Shown piece by piece: positions 1-10,495 of a stretch of 64,000 nucleotides of DNA. The stretch is from Euborellia annulipes (lineage: Eukaryota; Arthropoda; Insecta; Dermaptera; Anisolabididae). The notes under the pieces are model-generated. The model made no database searches, was not told the DNA's origin, and was given only the letters and a program-made list of their open reading frames with translations. The stretch covers positions 124,001-188,000 of the forward strand of contig JAKCPI010016541.1 of the NCBI GenBank assembly GCA_023213315.1. The letters run 5' to 3'. Made by a program: the position numbers and the translations under genes. Positions within the stretch are counted from its first letter, which is position 1; every line of letters starts with the position of its first letter.

Positions 1-986
1 TGTCTAAACTCTTTAAGATTTTCATAAACAGTATGGAATAATCATCTAAACAGCCTCTTTAAAAAATATACAGATAATTTTTTTCCTAGTTAAATAAGTT
101 AATCAAAAATAAATAAGATATTTATAAATAATTATCTTTGATTATCACGAGTGTTTTTAAAAAATTAATATTACAAAGACACATTTATCATAAATCTTGT
201 TTGAGATTACAAATATCGGTCTCTATCTTTTTTGAATATTATATAAAGTGAGTTTTTTTAATGTAGGCTAATGAAACTTTTATTTTGTACATATTGATAA
301 GAGTATTATGATAGTATAAAATGAAGAAAAAACTAAAAGAAGATTGCAGGCATCATATTTTCTTCAAGTTCACAACTAACGTTTCGGTCCAAGAGTTTAG
401 ATCATCCGTGGAGGGACTACGTTATTCTCCAGGAAGGCATCGTGTGAACATATATACTTTGATTGTGTTTTCCTAATCACATTGCTATTTGAGGAATAAT
501 TAAATTACAATCATCTCCCAGCTGTGATAATGTTCCAAACCCCTAGGACCGAAAAATTGGGGACTGAATGAAAAATTAAAGAAAATATACTGGTTGAATT
601 CTTATTGTTTTTTTTCTTAGTTTTACACTCTATAATACGATCGAAAAGAAGATTAAGCCGGCACATTGTATAGCCTGTCGTTTGATCAGGAAGGGTAACG
701 TCAGATATATAAGTAAGTTAAAGAAGAAATACAGTCTCGGGTTAACTTCATCGTATTTACCAGATGGGAGTCCCCCTCCCTTAAGTGACAATTGATTAAA
801 AGTTTAATGTTTGTTATTAGATTCTAAAAGGGTTTCATTGTGCCCCTTAAAAAAAAAATTAATTTGGATATTTATTTACTAATTAGATTATTTGTAAAGA
901 AATAGCTGAAAAATACTTGATTTTGGGGAAATTAGTTTCATAAAAATTTTCATTGATTAAAAGCATTTAACTTAATTCTTGCTGGA
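1..986. other. Gene-free AT-rich sequence
   Basis: I see no open reading frame or splice pattern that I can defend here. On the minus strand around 370-430 there is a GATGATC...CCGAAACGTT motif like those found in several inverted-repeat elements of this window, so part of this stretch is probably an old retroelement end. The rest is unassigned. Confidence 0.5.
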
Positions 987-1645
987 CAGTGAGTGCCAAA
1001 GTCCCGCCCATGCGTTTTCTACGTGTGATTATTTCATTGTTTTTATAAAAGAAAATGAAAATCTTTATTGGAAATTTTCTAGGTTTGAATCATGAAAGTT
1101 TCCATTAAAAGAAAAACCAGCGAATGCTTTCCACGTTAAAATAATTTATTCGCAGATATTTCGGTAAGCCTAACGCAAACCATCCTCAGTGCTTTAAATT
1201 ATATGATTGTGGAGCGTTTAATAAACTATTAGAAAGTACACGCGCCAGGTGGGTCACTGTGAGAAATTATCTTAAAGCATACAAAAATTCGATTGTGTCT
1301 TATGTATATAGATGCTATTTTTCTCTCAGTGACTTGCTTCATACGATTTTGTCCCCTCCATATATAGAATGGCTTCTCAAGCATTTTATGAGTTTATTAA
1401 ACGCTCCACAATCATATAATTTGAAGCACTGAGGATGGTTTGCGTTAGGCTTACCGAAATATCTGCGAATAAATTATTTTAACGTGGAAAGCATTCGCTG
1501 GTTTTTCTTTCTCCATAACCTTAATACTGTTGACCCAGCATACTTCGTTTCGTTTCCATTAAAAAATATATAATATTTTTTTAAAAACAATGAAATAATC
1601 ACAAGTAGAAAACGCATGGATGGGACTTAATATTGTCCCTCACTT
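987..1645. mobile_element. Tc1/mariner-type MITE split by a foldback insertion
   Basis: The outer ends (CAGTGAGTGCCAAAGTCCCG on the left; the complement of an AGGGACAATATTAAG-like end on the right, next to TA) match a MITE seen whole at 27945-28151 and again at 50731-50941. In this copy the unit is opened in the middle by about 440 bp at 1111-1551. A 13-bp direct repeat, GTTTCCATTAAAA, lies at 1098-1110 and 1552-1564 and looks like the target duplication of that insertion. Tc1/mariner origin is inferred from the TA flanks and short inverted ends; no transposase is present. Confidence 0.75.
1111..1551. mobile_element. Foldback element with ~120-bp arms
   Basis: The left arm (about 1111-1228) is the near-perfect reverse complement of the right arm (about 1391-1510), with an unrelated loop of about 160 bp between. 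About 40 bp of non-palindromic sequence follows the right arm before the 13-bp target repeat. Each arm carries a CTGAGGATGG...CCGAAATATC motif (plus strand 1426-1466, minus strand 1152-1192) resembling the core of the hammerhead ribozymes known in Penelope-like retroelements. The element has no reading frame. Its exact class is not certain. Confidence 0.7.
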
Positions 1646-3349
1646 TACATAAAATTTAATTTTTTGATCTCATTGGAATCTCTATATAAAAAAGAGATTT
1701 AAGCAGGGTTATCAGCAGTTTCTGCAGCTAACAGAGAATCCCGCTTGACACTTCTTAAGACTGTTCCAGCAAGCAACCCTTCATAAGTGAACTTCCAGAA
1801 TATTCGCTCAGTTCTTGTCAAAGTATTGACATTCAAAAAACCGACAGCGTAAAAGCTTATAGAGTCTAATTTTATAAAGTTTTAAAGTTTGCATTTTTAA
1901 CAATATATAAAGAAAATAAATAGAAAGAAAATATGTCAGAAGAGTAAGTCAGGTAGTAGGGTAGCAGTATCTATCAAACGAAATTTCCAACATAAGAATA
2001 ATATATCGATGAAGCTACTGGCTGACATCCTCTCCTGTCACATTTACTCATCTACGGACATCCACCTTTCTCTTAATCATCATAAATAAAAAGTTTAAGA
2101 GGACTCCGCCCTATCGATTGCAGCGGGAAGCTGCTCCTCTCTGTGAATAAATATCTCTGCCTTCTTCTGACAAGACACGATTTTGACCCAACGATGCTAG
2201 CCAGTTATGAATATAAAGAACACACCTCTTAAAAATATTCAATATAATAAAACAAGCGTTATTAACAACAAATATGAAAATAAGCTCACCGGTCCATATT
2301 TAAAATCAAATTGGCCAACAAGTGTTCTCAGTAATAATCCCACAATAGTTATGAGGCGCAAGGTACAGATTAAGTGATGTGGCACAGTAACAAAGTTCCG
2401 GGGGAGGGGGAATCAACTATAAACTGCGAACTACCACGAGGCAACACGCCAGGTATTATGACCACTGAGGCTAACACGTGTATGAAGGGTGTCGGGTTTG
2501 CTAGTGAGTGGACATTGGCAAAGTGCCGTCGTCGCCGTCGCCGCAGCCGGCGCGAAGATTGCCGAATTGATCCGAACAATAGACGGGGGTAGGTCAGCAG
2601 ACAACATTGAATATTATTCGCGTTTCTTATTGAAGATTCACTACAGACCTGTTACCCCTAGGCCCCCAGTTTTAATGCAACAGCACTCAGGCTAAATCTC
2701 ATATATATATATATATATAAAATATATCAAATAATTAGTCTCGGAATTTCCAGACATCAATCATCTGTAAAGTTATCTCTAATATTCATCAAAAGAAAAT
2801 TATTTGAAGAATAAATAATTTTTATTGAGTAAAACAAATCTGAAGTAGTAGGAGTAAGTTGGAATGTGCAAATAGGTATTTTGGAGAAAATTAAAAATAG
2901 TCCGAAAATTTGCAAAATAAATTTCGAGATGACAAAGTGGAGTCCCATATACTGATTATTTATTTATTCATTTTTTTTTTTTTGCAAATATTTTAGAGAT
3001 TCGGGGTTAGTAAAAATCATTTGAGATCATTACTCCGAAATAAAATAAATTGCATCAAGTGTTATCATTGAATTTAAACAAGCTTTCTCTGCTTTTCTTG
3101 ACCACACCCTTTCTCAAAGGCTGCTTTAAATATATAATATAAAAGATACAAATTGTATTGGAAATGAGTTCAATCAATTTTAAAAATTGTCTTTATTTTT
3201 ATTTCTAATACAATTGAGGGCAAGTTTTTTCGAAACCTGACCAGGTTTTATTATCAAAATTATATTTGCATTTTAGGATTACATAAAAAAACTTATTTTT
3301 GAAAACCCGGAAAAGAAAAAATTGACACTGATTAAAAAAAAAATGAATT
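1646..3349. other. Gene-free region with GC-rich pocket and (AT)n
   Basis: No exon chain can be supported. Part of 2010-2080 (GAAGCTAC...CTGTCACATTT...CTGCGGATAG-like) resembles 25705-25770 and is probably a dispersed repeat. Positions 2374-2700 are unusually rich in G, C and CpG; short open frames there on both strands look incidental. An (AT)n microsatellite lies at about 2701-2719. Confidence 0.45.
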
Positions 3350-3482
3350 TTGACCCGTGGCTCAAAGATAAGAAGACTCTTCTCGTGCTGAAGGTCCCGG
3401 GTTCGATTCTCGTCCCAAGTGAGAAAAATATATTTTAATTAAATAGGCATGGGGTCTAAATCACTTTAGATACCGAAAAAGA
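3350..3482 (+). mobile_element. tRNA-derived SINE
   Basis: A tRNA-like head ends in a B-box (GGGTTCGATTCTC). It is followed by a body with GGTCTAAATCACTTTAG and GCCGAAAAAGA-like sequence that recurs in the SINEs at 12.38, 16.56 and 45.02 kb. The acceptor stem does not pair, so this is a retroposon rather than a functional tRNA gene. Confidence 0.6.
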
Positions 3483-4159
3483 TCTTAAAAAAAGGAAAAT
3501 ATTAATTTTAGGTACGAAATAAACTTATTTAAGTATTTATAATAGTAAGTTTTAAGAACACAAATTGATACGATCTATTGACAAGAGAGTTAAAGTAAAA
3601 AATAGGCAGGTTTTTTTAAAAAGATATGATAAGAGATAATTAATTATGTACATTTTTTTTATGAAGTTCAAGATAAAAATTTCTCATCCTTTAAAAGATA
3701 TAAGTAAAAGAAATAATTCAATTTAGTTAAAAAAAAGATGTTCTTATTAAAAATCTATAATTTTAAACATGGATGGTGGGTTGTGGTTGAATTTTTAAAT
3801 TGATGTAGTGTACTTATTTAAAATTTCGGAGGTACTAGGATAAAGAAAATTATTATTATTCACAGGTTGTAATCTTTTAAAAGAGTTTTTGACAAATTTA
3901 AGCAAACTTGACTTGTCAATTTTGAATATAAATTTTTATCTATCTATAGGTTTATATCTAGATGAAAAGTATTGGATTCATGAGGAAAATTCGAGATTTT
4001 GATCGAAATACACGTTTTGTGACCTCGGAGTCAAAAAAAAAGGTTCCACACCACCCCGGGAAAACCTCAAACCAATAAAAGACCCACTTGACTAGAATAA
4101 GGCACAGAAAAATTTAGAAATGTAATTTGCTCAGTATGTAATCACTTCGGAAGATGACA
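3483..4159. other. AT-rich sequence with repeat-A fragment
   Basis: No coding signal is visible. Around 3965-4040 the AGTATTGGATTCATG ... GAGATTTTGAT ... CACGTTTTG sequence is a worn copy of the interspersed family seen best at 47250-47730. Confidence 0.45.
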
Positions 4160-4317
4160 GGTTTAATACTTAAAAATTTGTTTTGCATTTATATTCTGGC
4201 AAACAAGTACAGAATGCGCCTTTAAATTTCCGAAATTAAGAAAAAATAGTGTGTTGTGCGACCAGTCACACCAGATTACCCCCCCCCCCCGAGAAACACC
4301 TCTGGATCCGCCCTTGT
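4160..4317. mobile_element. Partial hAT-type MITE
   Basis: This closely matches the right part of the complete MITE at 8881-9134, including a C-tract and the terminal CTCTGGATCCGCCCTTG. The left terminus is not recognisable, so this copy is truncated. Confidence 0.65.
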
Positions 4318-4419
4318 TAAGTGTCGAAATACGTATTAAGTATTTATATAAATAAATTTAACTTGAAACAATTACCAAGTGTTTTTATAATTTTACCTAT
4401 TAAAAAAAAAAAAAATGGT

Positions 4420-4924
4420 TCTGTCTGTGTGTTCAAAATAGAGCATGAAGCAAATGAGCTACGAGGTTGAAATTTTATATTTTATCCAAGAAACAGCTCA
4501 ACCTTCGAGAATTGATAATTTTATATTTTAGTTAGATACTGAAAATAAAATAAAATGGGCCAAAGAGTTTTGATCAGGAATGAAAGTTAGAAGAAAAATG
4601 CAGTCAGAATTTTTAAAGAAAAAATCTAACTTTCATTCCTGATTATTTTTTTGATGCTCTTTGAAATGTATATTCACATTTTGCCCTCAAAATTGTATGA
4701 AGAACACTTTACTCTTGTACTTCATAAGAAAGATAGGAAGGAGGTGGTAACAAAATATAAAACTATTTTATGTTTATAAATAATACATTTTTTATTCTAA
4801 TGTGCTGCCGAAAACTAAATATATGTCGACACAAAAAAATCTGGTATGACAAATACGGAACAGAACTGTCAATTAGTGGAGCTAAGAGAGGGTCGTGAGG
4901 TGCAATAAGCCACACCAGATTTTT
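4420..4924. repeat. Interspersed repeat A with palindromic end P
   Basis: This is a copy of the abundant family whose body includes GAGCTACGAGGTTGAAATTT and ACTTTACTCTTGTACTTCAT. It ends in a palindromic module at 4837-4924, bounded by AAATCTGGTATGAC and CACACCAGATTT. Related copies occur at about 6600-6800, 10500-11760, 13600-13990, 46835-47730 and 63100-64000, and the palindromic module alone at 5769, 25169 and 38345. No protein is encoded. Confidence 0.6.
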
Positions 4925-5768
4925 CTTAGTGGTTTTATAAACACTTACAAAAAATTCAATTTTCTTTAAAAAATGTTATTTTGAAGGAGTTCAATTAAAT
5001 AAATAAAGAAAAGCGTATATTGTATTATCTAATCGCTTATAACATAATGATAAAATATGCTTAATTAAAAAATAATGAATTTTTAATTATAAATGAAAAA
5101 TTTACAACAAAAGTAAAACTTGAATTGAAATTTATTTAATTAATGTATTTTGTCTTTAAAATGTTATTCAAGTTGTCTCCTTACTCCCCTCCAACCAAAC
5201 AAATTATGATACTCTACATCTCCAGGTGGCAAATAAACTTTTCTATGTTTTAAAAAGCTTTTAATCTCTATATATATAGATAAATCAACAGAGTATAAGA
5301 TGTGCCCGGAAAAAGGTGATTAAGTAGTTATAAAATTAATCAAAATTTAATTTATCAATCGTAATAATATCCAACAAAATACAAAAAGGTTATAAATGAT
5401 TCAATTTAAATAATTTATTATTTGATTTATAATGAATTATTTTTTATTTGCAGAGATGTCAGGAGACATGGAGATAGTGAATAAATAATATTTTCATTAT
5501 CATTTTGAATTTAGATTCATTTCAAATAATGATATAATATTTGTATTGATAGCCTCTAGCCAGGTCAGTTTTTAAATAAGACGCAAATAAATAAAATAAT
5601 ATAAATTATTCATTTTCAATTATTTTAATAATAAAAGATTTTTTTTTTAAATCTGGATTAAATATTCGCAACGATTTTTACCACCCGCTTTTCGGTGCCA
5701 AGAATGTAAATTGGCTGAATCAAGAGAAGTCAAGTTAAATACAACTCGCGAGTCACTTCCCATAACAA

Positions 5769-5833
5769 AAAATCTGGTGTGACTGGTCCCAGAGTTACCT
5801 TCGGTAATTGAAAGTTGTGTTCTGAGATTGTCA
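5769..5833. repeat. Partial palindromic module P
   Basis: It begins AAATCTGGTGTGAC and contains TTACCTTCGGTAATTGAAAG, the central hairpin of this roughly 90-bp palindromic module. The right end is diverged. Confidence 0.55.
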
Positions 5834-6022
5834 CAGCTCATTTTTTGTGATGTCATATATTTAGTTCCGTCAATAGGCCCTACATTAGAGAGAATACAAG
5901 ATGTAAAATTTATAAACATGGGGAAATTTTTATATTTTGTTACCATTTCTCCTCTTTCCAACAGGGTAGTTCATAGCGGGTTTGCACTCCGTACCAGAAG
6001 GGAGGACCCAAAAACCAAAAAA

Positions 6023-6166
6023 GCGCCAGAGGCACAAAACCAAAGGGCGCCAAAGGCGCAAAACCAAAGGGCGTCAAAGGCGCAAAACCAAAAGGCGTCA
6101 GAGGCACAAATACAAAAGGCGCCAGAGGCGCAAAACCAAAAGGCGCAGGAGAGTCCAAACCTAAAG
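6023..6166 (+). repeat. 24-bp minisatellite, about six units
   Basis: Six tandem copies of a 24-bp unit of the form GCGCCARAGGCGCAAAACCA plus AARG are visible with a few substitutions each. Because 24 is a multiple of three, the array stays open in a 169-codon frame (5828-6337, plus) as an APEAQNQK-type 8-residue repeat. The frame starts inside a copy of repeat module P and has no supporting splice or promoter context, so I do not call it a gene. Confidence 0.7.
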
Positions 6167-6337
6167 GGCGGTGAAGACAATTTTGCATGGTATCATCAAG
6201 CCAACAGTGACCGATGTAGATGGAAGCAAAAAAGTGCTCTCTTCTCTAAGCAATCAGCGCCCTTGGGGTGGCCAAAGAGGTTTGTCCTGCCCAAAAGAGC
6301 GATTGCCACTTTTAATTTTGTTAACAAATTTAAATAA

Positions 6338-8844
6338 CATTGTTCAAATTTTTTTTGAATTTTTGAAATTATTTTAAATCTAATTAAGCTTATACTGTAT
6401 TTCAAAAAAAAAAAAAAAAAATGGTGCTAATTTTTTTATTACTTAATTTCTTAAAAAATCACGGATGAGGGGGGCGCCAAAAATAACCTGGCACGGAGGC
6501 GACAATATACCTACTTTCCAATGAAGTGGAAGAGTAAAGTGTGCTTCAAAAAATTTTTAGGCAAAATGAGAATATACATTTTAAAGAGAATGTACAAAAT
6601 AATTGATTTATGAGTTTTAATCAAAATCGCTAGAGTGAATATTGAGAAAATAAAAAAATAAAACTAAAAAAGGTACTAGTACTCTTTTATTAAGGTCAAA
6701 AGTTTGGTGTTACGTGCCAAGGGAGCATCTAACTTAAATATAAAATTTCAACCTCCCAGCTCTTTTCCTTCTTGAGATATTTTGTTCAGAGATGCATATA
6801 TAGACAGACTATTTTGCGGGACCCCCTTTTTTTTCGACATAATTATTGAAATGAATCCAATATTTTCTATATGGGGGGTGGGGGGCCTATATTCCCTAAT
6901 TTGAATAAGAAAATCTTTTTCCTCAATAGAATAAGAAAAATTAAATAAATAATTATAATATAATAATGCTATATATTGATTTAATTCCAATTGACCTTTA
7001 GTATTTGCAAGATAATAAAATACACATTCTATCTTTTTTATTCGTACAAATTATGTAAAAATTAAATATCAATAAAACCAGTGAGATTAACTTTTATCTG
7101 CAAAAAAGGGGGTCGAGTGGTAGTCAAAATTTATTTATTTTTTTTAAAGATGAATAAATATGAATGGAAATTAAATTGTTTTCATATTGTCATTTTTAAT
7201 ATTTATTCTATCAATATAGAATTTATGAATTTTTGCTTATTTTGCTAACTTTCTGCCTTTCAACTAATTTAAAACAGAAAATTGATTTTTGAAAAATTTC
7301 TTAATGAATCAACATTAATCATTGGCTTATAAGCCACGTAATCAAAAAAAAATTGTTCATTTCATAAAATGAACTTATTTATTTTTAAAAGGAAATCATT
7401 AACCCTTTCCTAGAAAATATATGATATCGATTAATTCATTAAGCCTATATATGTTTTTGTTGTTTTATATTTAATACATTAATATAAGGATTGTGAAAGA
7501 GTAAGGGAATTGACAATTATTCCCCTAAAAAATGCATGTGAACAAATGACTCGTTTGGTGGATATTTTAGCTCCAAAATAGAAAATAAATGTATCACTCA
7601 CTATTTTGTTAGAGAATTTCGGGAAGAGGATGTGTGAGGAGCGCTCAGGAAGAGGAAGAGAAGGAAGCCAGTTAGTGCCGAAGACTACTTTCTCATATAC
7701 AAAGTAGAGAGGCCTAAATAAAGAATTTATTGAAATAATCAATTTAGACCTGCAGAAAAAAAAAATAAATAAATGTGCAAAAAAAAATTATTCTCTTATG
7801 AAAAGATAAAAAAAAAAAATGAATTCAAAATTTTAGCCTTATTAAAATTAAAATTGAAGAGAAAAGTTTGATTTGAATTAGACTATCAATAAAGCTATTG
7901 TAATTATTTTTTCGTAAAAATATAAAAAAGTACGCCTTGAGTTAGGCAACCAAACTATCGTCTTTTGTTCTTGTTTTGCATAATATACAGGGGAAAATAG
8001 TTTTTTCTTTTTTCGGCATTTGGGTGTCGTTATAATTTAAATAAATATTTGTCGCTATAGATTCTCACGTTGTGATGACTATAAAGTGAATTTCAAGCGA
8101 ATGGTTCTGAGGTGTATCCGCGTTTCCTCAGGAGGGGGCATTGCTTATAGCTGTTATATTGTTTATTATAAATTTCTGTCATGAAGAGGATTTGAACCTG
8201 AGTTGTCTTCATTGATCCCAAGTTTTATTGCTTTATTCGCTAATCGAAACTTATATCGCTATAATATATATTATATACCATATGTAGGCCTACATATAAT
8301 TAAAAAATTTCCTTATCAAGAATTGAATTATGTGAAATGAAGGGGACATTCAAATCTTAATTAAGTTAATTTAAAAAAAAAAGATATCAAAAGTTAAATG
8401 ATATAATAATTATAAATAGACATTTTAGAAAAAAATTAACAAGATATAAACACGTGTAGTAGGATTGGGCCTAAATTGCTCATACTGTTCTTGGAAACGA
8501 AAATAAATTAAATTGTTTCAAAAAATAGTTAAGTAGTCTGCATAGCAAGAATTTGCCAAAAAAGTTGTTGCCAAAATTCATAAACCCCTTGTCTTCTTAA
8601 GAAAGTAATTCAAACAAATGATAATATTGTTATATTTTACTATGAAAAATTTTTATTTTTATGAAATGGGTTTAGGTGTGTCTATGTAGGCCTATATATT
8701 TTAACTAGGTAGAGCCTTGTTTGAAAGGGATGGCATTTTTTCAGTCAATGCCTAAATAGACTGGTAATTGGCTAATGAACAGTCTATATAGGTATTGTTT
8801 AAGATAGCAAATTTGCGAGTTATGTTTGTGATAAGATTGGGCAA
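6338..8844. other. Gene-free AT-rich region with repeat fragments
   Basis: About 6595-6800 is a reverse-orientation fragment of repeat A (complement of AGTACTAGTACTTT and of GAGGTTGAAATTTTATATT). Around 8175-8200 the complement reads as a B-box (GGTTCAAATCC), suggesting a decayed reverse-strand tRNA-derived repeat. Poly(C) and poly(G) tracts occur near 6470 and 6875. The 87-codon minus frame at 7479-7742 has no family resemblance I recognise and no splice context. I see no supportable gene. Confidence 0.45.
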
Positions 8845-9185
8845 AATTGCACCCCCTGGATTCGAACCAGGACCTCCATCCAAGGGCGGATACAAGGGGG
8901 GGTAAAGGGGTAATTACCCCCCCCGAGATTCGAAAAAATACCTTTTTTCGCAAAAAAATTTATTTTTAATGTAAAATTTTTAAAATAAATACTTAAAAAT
9001 TTGATGTGTATTTATATTCTGGCAAACAAGTACAGAATGCGCTTTTAAATTACCGAAATTAAAAAAAAATAGTGTGCTGTGCGACGAGTCACACCAGATT
9101 ACCCCCCCGAGAAACACCTCTGGATCCGCCCTTGCCTCCATCGCGATGACAATTTTGTCAATGTCCCTGTCATAAGTGTCCATAT
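8845..9185 (-). mobile_element. tRNA-related retroposon, interrupted
   Basis: On the minus strand the sequence reads GATGGAGGTCCTGG then a B-box TTCGAATCCAGGGGGTG. The reading is split by the hAT-type MITE at 8881-9134; removing that MITE and one copy of its 8-bp target duplication restores a continuous tRNA-like head. The 3' body could not be delimited. Confidence 0.5.
8881..9134. mobile_element. Complete hAT-type MITE with 8-bp duplication
   Basis: The 254-bp element starts CAAGGGCGGATACAAGG and ends CTCTGGATCCGCCCTTG, which are imperfect terminal inverted repeats of hAT style. It is flanked by an exact 8-bp direct repeat, CCTCCATC (8873-8880 and 9135-9142), the usual target-site duplication length of hAT transposases. 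It has no coding capacity. The internal part matches the truncated copy at 4160-4317. Confidence 0.88.
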
Positions 9186-9898
9186 TAGAGCTCACCAAGA
9201 GTGACAGTCACCTAAAAAAACTCATCATTCGTTAACATGAGTTTCAACAAGACGGTTGTAATATGCGCACTGATAATTTAAAAAAAGATCTTTGGGTTCG
9301 CCCTCTCTGGTTTAAGCGAAAAGTTTAATAAAGCTCCGTAAACTTAAAGAAGATCCAAAATTATTTTCAAATGATCATCAGGGTTTTATCTAAAACGACG
9401 AAAATTCAAATTTACTTGATTTAACTTAGAGGTAAGTAAATAAGATTTCATAATAGTACTATGCATAAGAGAGCGGCACATATTTATCGTTTGCATGCAG
9501 GATTGAAACCTGTAGACGCAGGGGGACAGTTTTGCCATTTGATCAAATGCGCTGACAAATAAATTACACTCTAATATGCGTAAACCTGACTAGAATGACT
9601 AAACTGATACAGTTCGATTGTTGGATATAATTTGGAGAAAAACAGTTATATAAAAAAAAAAAAATGGAATTAATTTACAATACTTTAGAGATCGAAGTTA
9701 AATAGGAGATGATATAGCAAAAAGATTCAACCAAGAAAATAAATATTTAGAAAAAAATACAAATCTAATTAAACAATTGAATTAGGAAAGTAGAATCACA
9801 CATCAAACTAAAGATGACCAGAAAAGGAGGCGGAAGATCAAAAAGGAAATGAAATCAAAGAAAAAGATTTAATTATTCATCTTATTTTGGACGGATTA

Positions 9899-10123
9899 GA
9901 GGAGGCAATGGCTAAGCCGGCTAAACTGATGATTACGGAGTCTGAAGTCTCAACACGGCTCGGGTTCGAATCCAGCTTGCCGCAAATAATTCAAACATCC
10001 TGCCGAAGTCTTCTCTTAGGGTAGGAAAGGGGGATAGCCCCACCGTGGTATCACAAAGGGCCTAATTGGCCAAAGTGTGCTCCCTCTCTGGGAACGGCCA
10101 CTTCAACCTAACCTAACCTAACC
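9899..10123 (+). mobile_element. tRNA-derived SINE with (CCTAA)n tail
   Basis: A 225-bp retroposon is flanked by an exact 12-bp direct repeat TTGGACGGATTA (9887-9898 and 10124-10135). The head looks like a class II tRNA (Ser/Leu type): the acceptor GGCAA can pair with the distal TTGCC, and the B-box is GGGTTCGAATCC. A non-tRNA body of about 120 bp follows. The tail is not poly(A) but about three and a half CCTAA units, the complement of TTAGG, the ancestral arthropod telomere repeat. The intact target duplication means this is a real insertion and not a chance similarity. Confidence 0.85.
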
Positions 10124-10135
10124 TTGGACGGATTA

Positions 10136-10495
10136 CCAATCAATGTATTAAAAATATTGGGTGAATATTTCTTATTTAAATTAAAATTGTTCGCCTAATT
10201 TTAACAAGATAAATTAAAATTAAGTACAGGTGATATTTTTCATTATATTATTTATTGAGATAAACGTATTTCGTCACTTGGTGTGTCATTTTCACTAGTG
10301 AAACAAAACTATCATTATACCAATAAATAATATATTGAAACATATCACTTCTTGTTTTTAATTTTAATTAAACTAATCAATATTTCTTAGTTTATTTATA
10401 CTAAATTTTGAGATAAGGAATATATAGATAAATTGGGATGATCTTTATTATCAATTTTTTTTTTTTGCAGAACTCATGTAAAAGATATTTTTGAT
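10136..10495. other. AT-rich sequence, nothing recognised
   Basis: No reading frame, splice pattern or repeat boundary that I can support. Confidence 0.5.

Noticed and set aside
2370..2695. Small genes in the GC-rich island
   Set aside because: Three overlapping short frames on both strands with Arg runs are expected from CpG-rich sequence; no splice or family support.
3350..3420. Functional tRNA gene
   Set aside because: The B-box is good but the acceptor stem does not pair and a SINE body follows.
9899..9985. Functional tRNA-Ser gene
   Set aside because: The fold is partial and the unit continues into a body and tail bounded by a target duplication, so it is a retroposon.
10107..10123. 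Chromosome end or true interstitial telomere
   Set aside because: Only about 3.5 units, located exactly at the 3' end of a SINE and inside its target duplication.
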